This document shows positions 1 to 6,370 of a DNA stretch of 21,791 nucleotides, piece after piece (within the stretch, counting starts at the first letter, position 1; the number at the start of each line of letters is the position of its first letter). The stretch covers positions 1 through 21,791 of the forward strand of contig NZ_JALAGT010000161.1 of assembly GCF_022712295.1 (NCBI RefSeq), in the 5' to 3' direction. A program made the translations under genes and the position numbers. Origin of the DNA: Galactobacter sp. GTDB lineage: Bacteria; Actinomycetota; Actinomycetes; Actinomycetales; Micrococcaceae. A model generated the notes under the pieces. That model was not told where the DNA came from. It did not search any database and was given only the letters and a program-made list of their open reading frames with translations.

Positions 1-2170
1 CCTTGATGGCGAGGATGTGGGCTCCGGCGTCCACGATCCGTTGGGCCAGTTCGAGGTAGTAGTCCAGCGTGTAGAGCGTCTCGTCCGGGTCGGAGAGGTC
101 CGCGGTGTAGCAGAGGGCCACCTCTGCCACGGCCGTCCCGGTCTCCCGGACCGCGCGGATGGCCGGAGCCATCTGCTCCACGTCGTTGAGCGCATCGAAG
201 ATCCGGAAGATGTCGATGCCGGTGCGGGCGGCCTCCTTGACGAAGGCCTCCGTCACGGCCTCGGGGTAGGGCGTGTAACCCACCGTGTTGCGGCCGCGCA
301 GCAGCATCTGCAATGGAATGTTCGGGACGGCCTTACGGAGAAGTTCCAGACGCCTCCAGGGATCCTCGCCAAGGAAGCGCAGCGACACGTCGTAGGTGGC
401 GCCACCCCAGACCTCCATGGAGAACAGCCCGGGCAGGGTGTGCGCCACGGCAGGGGCCGCAGCGAGCAGGTCACGGGTGCGGACGCGGGTGGCCAACAGT
501 GACTGGTGGGCGTCGCGGAAGGTGGTGTCGGTGACGCCCACCTCGGTCCGCGAGCGGAGTTCGGCGGCGAAGCCCTCCGGGCCCTTTTCCAAGAGCACCT
601 GACGCCAGCCATCGGCCGGATCCTGCGGAAGCGGAAGGTCGAACGGGGAACGGTCCGGCAGCTCCAGCTTGTCACCGGGGAAGCGAGGCAGCTTGTCCCG
701 CGGGTCGATACCGGAGATCCGCTCGCCGTGTGGACGGTTCACGGCAACGTCCGCCAGATAGGTGAGCGCCTTGGTGCCGCGGTCCTGGCCCTGACCGCCC
801 TTGACCAACTCCGGGTGGGAGTCGATGAAGTCGGTGGCGACGTCCCCGGAGAGGAACTGCTCGTTGGTGAGCACGTTGAGCAGGAACGGGATGTTCGTGG
901 ACACGCCACGGATACGGAACTCGGAGAGCGCACGCCGGGCGCGGGCGATCGCGGTGTCGAAGTCCTTGCCACGACAAGTGAGCTTCACCAGCATGGAGTC
1001 GAAGTGCGGCGAGACTTCGGCGCCCGTGTAGATGGTGCCGCCGTCCAGGCGCACACCGGAGCCACCGGCGGAGCGGTAGGCCGTGATGGTTCCGACGTCG
1101 GGGCGGAATCCGTTGGCGGGGTCCTCGGTGGTGATACGGCACTGCAGCGCGGCACCACGTACGTGCAACTCGTCCTGCTTGATGCCCAGGTCCGTCAGTG
1201 ACTCGCCTGCGGCGATGCGCATCTGGGACTGCACCAGGTCGATGTCGGTGATCTCCTCGGTGACGGTGTGCTCAACCTGGATGCGCGGGTTCATCTCGAT
1301 GAACACGTGCTGTCCGGCTCGCTCGCCCACGGTGTCCACCAGGAACTCGACGGTTCCAGCGTTCACGTAGCCGAGGGACTTCGCGAATTTGACGGCATCG
1401 GCGTGCAGGGCGTCGCGGATGGAATCGTCCAGGTGCCAGGCAGGGGCCATCTCGATGACCTTCTGATGACGACGCTGCAGGGAACAGTCGCGCTCGAAGA
1501 GGTGGACCACGTCGCCCTGGGAGTCGGCGAGGATCTGGACCTCGATGTGGCGCGGACGCAGCACGGCCTGCTCAAGGAACACGGTGGGGTCGCCGAAGGC
1601 GGTGCCCGCCTCACGCATGGCCGCACCGAGCGCCTCGGGGAGGTCCTCACGGGTGTCGACGCGGCGCATACCGCGGCCACCGCCGCCCGCCACGGCCTTC
1701 ACGAAGATCGGGAACCCGATCTCGTCCGCCTGTTCGATGAGCCATTCGACGTCCGCGCTCGGCTCACAGGAGGCCAAGGTCGGAATACCGGCCGCCTTGG
1801 CGGCCTTGAGTGCCGCAACCTTGTTACCGGCCAGCTCGAGCACCTCGGGCGGCGGACCAACGAAGGTGATGCCGTTGTCCCGGGCGGCCGAGGCCAGCTC
1901 GGGATTCTCCGAGAGGAACCCGTATCCGGGATAGATGGCATCGGCCCCGGATTCCTTGGCCACGCGGATGATCTCGTCCACATCAAGGTAGGAACGGACC
2001 GGATGCCCTTCCTCTCCGATGCGGTACGACTCGTCGGCCTTCTGCCGGTGGATGGACCCGCGATCTTCCCACGGGAACACCGCAACGGTCTTTGCGCCGA
2101 GTTCGACGCCGGCTCGGAAGGCCCGGATGGCGATCTCGCCACGGTTGGCCACCAACACCTTGGAAAACAC
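1..2170 (-). CDS. pyc: Pyruvate carboxylase, N-terminal 723 residues (3' end cut by window edge)
   Basis: Biotin-dependent, ATP-driven carboxylation of pyruvate to oxaloacetate in the cytoplasm, the main anaplerotic reaction of many actinobacteria. Visible domains: biotin carboxylase (about residues 1-455) with the ATP-grasp glycine loop KAVAGGGGRGM near residue 160, ERDCSLQRRHQK near 225 and EMNPRIQVEHTVTE near 291-305; then a carboxyltransferase domain that starts with DTTFRDAHQSLLATR near 546, followed by EVWGGATYDVSLRF, QMLLRGRNTVGY and FRIFDALNDV. This order (BC then CT on one chain) separates it from acetyl/propionyl-CoA carboxylase alpha chains. The C-terminal biotinyl domain (MKM lysine) would lie beyond base 1. 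The start is GTG at 2168-2170: a GAGAGGA ribosome site lies at 2178-2184 with 7 nt spacing, and an in-frame stop sits six codons upstream. The reading frame is intact throughout. It is transcribed divergently from the ParA gene. Confidence 0.97.
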   Translation of the reverse strand, partial: MFSKVLVANRGEIAIRAFRAGVELGAKTVAVFPWEDRGSIHRQKADESYRIGEEGHPVRSYLDVDEIIRVAKESGADAIYPGYGFLSENPELASAARDNGITFVGPPPEVLELAGNKVAALKAAKAAGIPTLASCEPSADVEWLIEQADEIGFPIFVKAVAGGGGRGMRRVDTREDLPEALGAAMREAGTAFGDPTVFLEQAVLRPRHIEVQILADSQGDVVHLFERDCSLQRRHQKVIEMAPAWHLDDSIRDALHADAVKFAKSLGYVNAGTVEFLVDTVGERAGQHVFIEMNPRIQVEHTVTEEITDIDLVQSQMRIAAGESLTDLGIKQDELHVRGAALQCRITTEDPANGFRPDVGTITAYRSAGGSGVRLDGGTIYTGAEVSPHFDSMLVKLTCRGKDFDTAIARARRALSEFRIRGVSTNIPFLLNVLTNEQFLSGDVATDFIDSHPELVKGGQGQDRGTKALTYLADVAVNRPHGERISGIDPRDKLPRFPGDKLELPDRSPFDLPLPQDPADGWRQVLLEKGPEGFAAELRSRTEVGVTDTTFRDAHQSLLATRVRTRDLLAAAPAVAHTLPGLFSMEVWGGATYDVSLRFLGEDPWRRLELLRKAVPNIPLQMLLRGRNTVGYTPYPEAVTEAFVKEAARTGIDIFRIFDALNDVEQMAPAIRAVRETGTAVAEVALCYTADLSDPDETLYTLDYYLELAQRIVDAGAHILAIK

Positions 2171-2468
2171 GTGTGATTCCTCTCGTCATCGGCCTGGTCC
2201 GCCTCGCCCACGGGTTCGGGCGACCGCAAGGAACCTGGCCGGTCGTTGGACGTCGCCCGGACCTCGGGCACGCGTCTTCCACGCACCCGGCATCCCCGGT
2301 GACGATCGCCACGGTAGTGCCACATGATGGAACCAGGAAAATCATGACGGACGCGGCTCGTCGCACTCAGTCTCACGAGAACATATCGGTATGATGGTTG
2401 CCAGTGAGTCTCACGGGACGCTCCCTGAGATCTCACTCCCAAGCACAGCCACTTAACGTGAAGGACGG
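2171..2468. promoter_or_regulatory. Divergent pyc / parA control region with three TCTCAC-centred inverted motifs
   Basis: No convincing ORF is seen here. Seen in the sequence: TCTCACGAGA at 2371-2380, GTGAGTCTCAC at 2404-2414 (5-bp arms around one base) and the perfect palindrome TGAGATCTCA at 2426-2435. All three share AG(A)TCTCAC, with TCTCAC starting at 2371, 2409 and 2431. A -10-like TATGAT lies at 2390-2395 on the plus strand, but no good -35 box stands 17 bp before it. The cluster is nearer the parA start (33-100 bp) than the pyc start (about 200 bp). I infer an operator set for a dimeric regulator. The regulator and the controlled gene are unknown. Confidence 0.4.
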
Positions 2469-2477
2469 GTGAACCAC

Positions 2478-3284
2478 GTGCAGGTCGTGAGCATCTCCTC
2501 CCTGAAGGGAGGCGTGGGCAAGACCTCGGTGACCCTCGGACTCGCCTCAGCAGCCATGAGCCAGGGCATCTCCACCCTGGTGGTGGACCTGGATCCGCAT
2601 GCAGACGCCAGCACCGGCCTCGGCGCCAACCCCGTCGGCGCCACCCCGATCGGCGAGTTGTTGCGCCGCCCGCGCAAGCAGGCCATCGATGACGTCGTGA
2701 CCCCGTCCTCCTGGACGGCACGCCAGCAGCGCCGTCACCCCAACCAGGCCTCCCGCTTGGACGTGGCGCAGGGTTCGGCCCTGACCGGTTATTACGATCG
2801 CCCGGATCTGCGCGCCCGTGACCTGAAGCGGCTCTCCACGGTGCTCAGTTCCTCCCGGAACTATGAATTGGTCCTCGTGGACTGCCCGCCCTCGCTGTCC
2901 GGCCTGACCAGGATGGCGTGGTCCGCCTCACACGGTGTGTTGCTGGTAGCGGAACCTTCGCTGTTCTCCGTGGCAGGAACCGAGCGTTCCATGCGGGCCC
3001 TCGAGCTCTTCCGTGACGAGTTCTCGGTGCCTCTGGACACCGTGGGCGTGGTGGCGAATCGATACCGCGAGAACTCCACGGAGCACGCCTTCCGCCTCTC
3101 GGAGTTGCGCACCATGTTCGGGGACAAACTGCTCTCCCCCGTGATCAACGAGCTACCACAGTGGCAGCAGATCCAGGGCGCGGCGCACGCCGTGCATCAT
3201 TGGCCGGGCAAGGACGCCGCCAAGGCTGCCGCGAACTACGAGGCCTTGCTTCGCTCGGTCCGCGCGGGACTCTCCACCCGCTGA
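2478..3284 (+). CDS. Orphan ParA/MinD-type P-loop ATPase
   Basis: Cytoplasmic ATPase of the ParA family, which positions DNA or protein cargo by ATP-dependent dimerisation and non-specific DNA binding. Motifs: deviant Walker A KGGVGKTS at residues 10-17, Walker A' VVDLDPHADAS near 42-52 and Walker B LVLVDCPPS near 135. Length is about 268 residues, normal for chromosomal ParA proteins. No parB lies beside it, so the partner is unknown. GTG at 2478 is preferred because the family usually opens with MQVVSISSLKGG-like sequence. GTG at 2469 would add three residues; the AAGGA at 2461-2465 is 3 nt from the first GTG and 12 nt from the second, so the ribosome site does not decide it. It converges on the Rv1830-like MerR gene, whose mycobacterial relatives are linked to cell-division control. 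A shared role is only an inference. Confidence 0.9.
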   Translation: MQVVSISSLKGGVGKTSVTLGLASAAMSQGISTLVVDLDPHADASTGLGANPVGATPIGELLRRPRKQAIDDVVTPSSWTARQQRRHPNQASRLDVAQGSALTGYYDRPDLRARDLKRLSTVLSSSRNYELVLVDCPPSLSGLTRMAWSASHGVLLVAEPSLFSVAGTERSMRALELFRDEFSVPLDTVGVVANRYRENSTEHAFRLSELRTMFGDKLLSPVINELPQWQQIQGAAHAVHHWPGKDAAKAAANYEALLRSVRAGLSTR

Positions 3285-3351
3285 CCCCGTCGGCCCGCCT
3301 CTGGCCGCCCATCCCATTCATTCCATCGCGTCGCCGTGGCGACGTACGCAG

Positions 3352-3409
3352 AAGGCCCGACGCCGGTACTTGCCGTGATCTCTCAAGGCGGGCACCGGCG
3401 TCGGGCCTT
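3352..3409. terminator. Bidirectional hairpin between convergent parA and MerR genes
   Basis: A perfect 16-bp stem, AAGGCCCGACGCCGGT at 3352-3367 pairing with ACCGGCGTCGGGCCTT at 3394-3409, encloses a 26-nt loop. The loop holds a short inner CTTG/CAAG pairing (3369-3372 with 3384-3387). The hairpin lies 68 bp after the parA stop and 12 bp after the end of the opposing gene, so it can serve both. No T-run follows on either side, as is common in high-GC actinobacteria. Confidence 0.75.
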
Positions 3410-3420
3410 GTGGGCTTTGC

Positions 3421-4029
3421 TCAGCTCGCGGAGCGAGCGGCACGCCGCTTGGCGAGCTCGTCCTCCGGGAAGCCGTGCTCCTCTTCCTCTGCGCGCTCGG
3501 CCGGAAGCTGGACGATGGAGGCCTCGACGTCTCGCCACACCTTGCCGATGGCGATGCCGAAGACACCCTGACCGCCTTGGACCAGGTCGATGACCTCTTC
3601 CTGGGAGGTGCACATGTACACGGACGCGCCGTCGCTCATGAGGGTCAGCTGCGCCAGGTCTGCCTGTCCCTGCTCGCGGAGGGTTCCCACGGCGGAGCGG
3701 ATCTGCTGCAGGGAGACGCCGGTGTCAAGGAGCCGCTTGACGACCTGGAGGACCAAGATGTCGCGGAAGCTGTAGAGACGCGCCGAACCGGATCCGCGTG
3801 CGCCACGCACGGTGGGGACCACCAGACCGGTACGTGCCCAGTAGTCCAGCTGACGGTACGTGATGCCTGCGATCTTGCACGCGATGGGGCCGCGGTAACC
3901 GGAACCGTCTTGCAGGTACTGCAGGTCGTCACCGAAGAGCACGCCCTGACTCCCGTCTGCGGGCGCTGCTGGCGTCGAAGCGCCGACGACGTCGTGGACA
4001 CCGCCGGGGGTCTCGTTGTCTTCTCTCAC
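3421..4029 (-). CDS. MerR-family regulator, Rv1830 (ResR/McdR)-like
   Basis: DNA-binding transcription regulator of 202 residues. A winged helix-turn-helix starts near residue 43 with GITYRQLDYWARTGLVVP, followed by a basic wing rich in Arg/Gly/Ser (RGARGSGSARLYSF) and a helical stretch DILVLQVVKRLLDTGVSLQQIR. The C-terminal part (YMCTSQEEVIDLVQGGQGVFGIAIGKVW) recalls M. tuberculosis Rv1830, called ResR or McdR and linked to growth and division control. An acidic Glu-rich tail follows. The start is GTG at 4027-4029: AAGGAG stands 8 nt upstream. The longer in-frame extension to 4203 is rejected because it would cross the promoter and lacks domain-like sequence. It follows the odhI-ftsR-DUF151 genes, as in mycobacteria and corynebacteria, but with its own promoter after a 256-bp gap. 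Confidence 0.9.
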   Translation of the reverse strand: MREDNETPGGVHDVVGASTPAAPADGSQGVLFGDDLQYLQDGSGYRGPIACKIAGITYRQLDYWARTGLVVPTVRGARGSGSARLYSFRDILVLQVVKRLLDTGVSLQQIRSAVGTLREQGQADLAQLTLMSDGASVYMCTSQEEVIDLVQGGQGVFGIAIGKVWRDVEASIVQLPAERAEEEEHGFPEDELAKRRAARSAS

Positions 4030-4037
4030 GCGTTCAT

Positions 4038-4043
4038 CTCCTT
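4038..4043 (-). promoter_or_regulatory. Ribosome binding site fixing the MerR (Rv1830-like) start
   Basis: AAGGAG on the minus strand, 8 nt before the GTG at 4029. It decides between this start and the longer open frame that reaches 4203. Confidence 0.7.
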
Positions 4044-4174
4044 GTTCCGAGGCTACCCAAGTCGACAAGGGGGAAGAAGGCAGTCGGCGTGTTCCACAGC
4101 CTGCGCGCGGGTGCGAGTGCGTGCTGACGTGTTCATGCAGGTGCCCGAGGTTCTTGGGTGTCTCTCGAAAGATG

Positions 4175-4203
4175 ACGTTAGGCGTCGTGGCGCCCTCGGT
4201 CAA
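4175..4203 (-). promoter_or_regulatory. Sigma70-type promoter for the Rv1830-like MerR gene
   Basis: On the minus strand, TTGACC (bases 4198-4203) is followed by exactly 17 bp and then TAACGT (bases 4175-4180, matching TAnnnT). It would give a leader of roughly 140 nt before the GTG at 4029. This is the best -35/-10 pair I can see in the window. Confidence 0.6.
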
Positions 4204-4209
4204 AGACCT

Positions 4210-4224
4210 TCAACCTGAGGTTGA
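4210..4224. promoter_or_regulatory. Perfect inverted repeat upstream of the MerR promoter
   Basis: TCAACCT-G-AGGTTGA has two 7-bp perfect arms around one base. It lies 7 to 21 bp upstream of the -35 box, a position typical of an activator site. The regulator is unknown. Autoregulation by this MerR protein, or control by the neighbouring FtsR-like MerR protein, are natural candidates. Confidence 0.5.
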
Positions 4225-4239
4225 GGTGTGTCGCGTCAG

Positions 4240-4257
4240 CGTGACCGAATCGTGACC
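4240..4257. repeat. CGTGACC direct repeat, one helical turn apart
   Basis: CGTGACC occurs at 4240-4246 and 4251-4257. The 11-bp period places both copies on the same face of the helix. The pair lies upstream of the 4210-4224 palindrome and just after the DUF151 stop codon. It could be part of the same control region or be chance. Confidence 0.3.
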
Positions 4258-4285
4258 TTTGTCGGTGTCATGGAACGGTGCAGCG

Positions 4286-4783
4286 TCACTCGAAATCGGA
4301 CGGGTCGATGTCGTCCAGGAAGGCCCTGAACTCGGCCACGCGCTCCTCGTCCTCCTCCGTGACGGTCTCGGGGTCCGCGATGAAGCCGACGGCCTCCACG
4401 ACCTCCGTGGCACACAGCACTGGCACTCCGGCCGCCAGCGCCACCGCAACGGCATCCGAGGCACGGGCGTCCACCGTCTTCCCGCCCGGCAGGTCCACCC
4501 GCGCGTGGAACACGGTGTCCTGGACCGACACGATCCTGACGCGTTCCACGTGGGAGCCCAGCGCGGCAACCAATGCCAGCAAGAGATCGTGCGTCAGCGG
4601 TCGAGGTGTGTCCAACCCCTGGGCATACCCGGCGATCACCGAGGCCTCCGGCGCGCCGATCCACACCGGGATCCGACGTTGCGTTCCAGGCTCCTCCAAC
4701 AGCACCAACGGCTGGTTGGAGGGCAGCTCCACACGCACGCCCACCACGGTCAGCTCGACATATCCCTCTTCGAATCCGGCCAT
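4286..4783 (-). CDS. DUF151 / bifunctional nuclease family protein (Rv1829-like)
   Basis: Cytoplasmic protein of 165 residues. The DUF151 fold is recognisable from VELPSNQPLVLLEE and IPVWIGAPEASVI in the first third, RPLTHDLL in the middle, and VDARASDAVAVALAAGVPVLC, followed by an acidic tail (TEEDEERVAEF). Plant and archaeal relatives were reported to have nuclease activity; the role in actinobacteria is not settled. The ATG overlaps the stop codon of the upstream FtsR-like gene by one base (TGATG), so translation is probably coupled. The position between two MerR genes matches Rv1829 and cg1632. Confidence 0.9.
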   Translation of the reverse strand: MAGFEEGYVELTVVGVRVELPSNQPLVLLEEPGTQRRIPVWIGAPEASVIAGYAQGLDTPRPLTHDLLLALVAALGSHVERVRIVSVQDTVFHARVDLPGGKTVDARASDAVAVALAAGVPVLCATEVVEAVGFIADPETVTEEDEERVAEFRAFLDDIDPSDFE

Positions 4784-5529
4784 CAGCGATCCAGATGCGC
4801 CAACCCGCCCGAGAGCAGGCCGGCATGCAGCTGCAAGACGGCGCCGGCAAGGTTCTCGGCCTCGTCAGCGGTTCGAGCGGCGGCGGCCGCGTCCTTGCGC
4901 CGCGCCAGCGGGGCCACGGCGGACTCGACCATGCCGATCTCGCGATCGGCAGCGGTCCTGAACGCGCGCAGGTGACGAGGCTCGAAGCCCTTCTCGGCCA
5001 GCGTGAGGCATGCCTCCACGATCTTGAGTGCGGACTCGTGGAACAGGCCGTCGTCCTCGGCGCTCAACAATCGTTCCGCACGCAGCCGCTCGAGGAATTC
5101 TGCGCTGGCACCACTACGACGTTCCAATTCGGACAGGTCCAGTTGGGCGCCACGATTCCCGATTTCCTCGGCGGTGTGAGGATCAAGACTGCGCGGTGCC
5201 ACGACTTCGCCGCCCGGCAGCGCAGGAGGGGTCTTCCCCTGGTCAAGGGCATCCACGTATTCCTTGATGACCTTCAGAGGAAGGTACTGGTCACGCTGGA
5301 GACCCAGGACGAAACGCAGCCGATCCACATCCACGTCGGAGTATTTGCGGTATCCGGCCGAAGTCCTGGCCGGTGTGACCAGGCCCTTCTCCTCCAGGAA
5401 ACGGATCTTGGAGGCGGTGATACCGGGGAATTGGTCGCGCAGTTGCGTGAGTACCTCGCCGATGTTCAGGTCGCCACGGCGAGGCGAGGCTGCGCCACCG
5501 AGCGTTGCTCGGGCCTTTGCAGTCGCCAC
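4783..5529 (-). CDS. ftsR: FtsR-like MerR regulator (Rv1828/Cg1631 type)
   Basis: Transcription regulator of 248 residues. A MerR winged helix-turn-helix (about residues 20-90) contains LNIGEVLTQL, ITASKIRFLEEKGLVTP and SAGYRKYSDVDVDRLRFVLGLQRD. A long C-terminal helical region follows, ending at the stop that overlaps the DUF151 start. The domain layout and the gene order just after odhI identify it with Rv1828 and C. glutamicum FtsR, which acts on ftsZ expression. That target is known for C. glutamicum and is not shown here. The GTG at 5527-5529 lies 5 bp after the odhI stop with no strong ribosome site, suggesting translation coupled to odhI. No other start nearby keeps the N-terminal helix intact. 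Confidence 0.9.
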   Translation of the reverse strand: MATAKARATLGGAASPRRGDLNIGEVLTQLRDQFPGITASKIRFLEEKGLVTPARTSAGYRKYSDVDVDRLRFVLGLQRDQYLPLKVIKEYVDALDQGKTPPALPGGEVVAPRSLDPHTAEEIGNRGAQLDLSELERRSGASAEFLERLRAERLLSAEDDGLFHESALKIVEACLTLAEKGFEPRHLRAFRTAADREIGMVESAVAPLARRKDAAAAARTADEAENLAGAVLQLHAGLLSGGLAHLDR

Positions 5530-5534
5530 CCGGA

Positions 5535-5990
5535 TCAGGCCTGCGCTTGGCTGCGGCCGTAGAAGGTCAACACGAACTTGCCGATACGCACCTCGGCGCC
5601 GGTACGCAGTTTGGCCTCGTCGACGCGGTCCCCGTTGACGTAGGTGCCGTTGAGTGAGCCTGTGTCCACCACGCGGAAACCGTCGTCCCCGCGGTCGAAA
5701 CGAGCATGGCGTCGGGAGACGGTGACGTCGTCGAGGAAGATGTCCGACTCGGGGTGACGTCCCACGGTGGTGACATCGGAATCCAGGAGGAAGCGGGCGC
5801 CTGGTTCTCCGCCTGCATGGGAGATCAGCAGTGCCGAACCCACAGGAAGGGCGCCGACTGCAGCGCGTTCTTCCTGGCTGAGCTGATACTCAGCAATCAC
5901 CTCGTCGGTGACTCGTGGCAGTCCAACACTCGTGGCCTCGGCGTTCTCACGCTCAACGGACCGCGGGTCCTGGTTCTGTCCCTCAGTCAT
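5535..5990 (-). CDS. odhI: OdhI/GarA-type FHA regulator of 2-oxoglutarate metabolism
   Basis: Small cytoplasmic phosphothreonine-binding switch, 151 residues. In its unphosphorylated form the family inhibits the E1 subunit of 2-oxoglutarate dehydrogenase and, in mycobacteria, also tunes glutamate enzymes. Phosphorylation of an N-terminal Thr causes it to bind its own FHA domain and release the target. The FHA core is complete: VGRHPESD near residue 76, VSRRHARF near 90 and GSLNGTYVNG near 110. The N-terminal phospho-motif, ETTS in M. tuberculosis and C. glutamicum, reads EATS here (Glu18-Ala19-Thr20-Ser21), so only one of the two Thr residues is present. The start is ATG at 5988-5990, with AGAGGAG at 6001-6007 about 10 nt upstream. 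It is first in an odhI-ftsR-DUF151 transcription unit. Confidence 0.93.
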   Translation of the reverse strand: MTEGQNQDPRSVERENAEATSVGLPRVTDEVIAEYQLSQEERAAVGALPVGSALLISHAGGEPGARFLLDSDVTTVGRHPESDIFLDDVTVSRRHARFDRGDDGFRVVDTGSLNGTYVNGDRVDEAKLRTGAEVRIGKFVLTFYGRSQAQA

Positions 5991-6148
5991 GACGACTCAT
6001 CTCCTCTTGGCGACCTGTGCCGTACCCCACGGCGAACCCGTGAAGCGAATTCCGTGGCTCGTGAACACGCACCCCGGCCCACTCAGCCTATCCCATCGAC
6101 ACCATTTCGTAACCATACAAATGTGACTCATGTGAAAGAAGTGATTCA
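5991..6148. other. Divergent spacer between odhI and the small ORF / MFS gene
   Basis: This AT-richer spacer must hold the odhI promoter. A possible minus-strand -10 (TAGGCT, within GGGATAGGCTGAG) lies near 6086-6091, but the -35 region is poor. I found no convincing plus-strand promoter. The odhI ribosome site is at 6001-6007. Confidence 0.3.
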
Positions 6149-6370
6149 GTGCCGATGCCAGCGGCCCACAATCCGGCGCCCGTCCCCGGCCTGCCGAAAC
6201 ACGTGCACAAGCCGCGTAGGAACTACTATGGACCCTCGGCCCAAGTGGCCGAAACCCCCTTGTCCCCCCGGCCTCTCCGGTCCCACCGAGGATCAGCCGG
6301 TCACCACTGGGCTGCCACCATCCCGGGCGAGCCCAGTCCAGAACTCCGAAAGTCCGTGATCAACTCGTGA
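6149..6370 (+). CDS. Possible 73-residue leader ORF coupled to the MFS gene
   Basis: No family is recognised. The predicted product is rich in Pro, His and basic residues (starts MPMPAAHNPAPVPGLPKH) and has no membrane segment. In favour: its TGA overlaps the GTG of the exporter gene as GTGA, the same 4-bp overlap used by several gene pairs elsewhere in this window. The exporter itself has no visible ribosome site. About three quarters of the codons end in G or C, and a weak AGAAG site stands 7 nt before the GTG. Against: the third-position GC is lower than in neighbouring genes and the composition is low-complexity. ATG at 6155 is an alternative start. It may be a regulatory leader or simply untranslated sequence. 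Confidence 0.3.
   Translation: MPMPAAHNPAPVPGLPKHVHKPRRNYYGPSAQVAETPLSPRPLRSHRGSAGHHWAATIPGEPSPELRKSVINS

Noticed and set aside
1268..2176. 302-codon open frame on the plus strand
   Set aside because: Antisense shadow of pyc; high GC makes long antisense frames common, and the translation resembles no family.
2469..2477. GTG at 2469 as the parA start
   Set aside because: Possible, but family starts usually align with the GTG at 2478. The difference is three residues and remains open.
4030..4203. Longer N-terminus for the Rv1830-like MerR protein
   Set aside because: It would begin at the -35 box of the promoter seen here and lacks domain-like sequence. The GTG at 4029 has a good AAGGAG.
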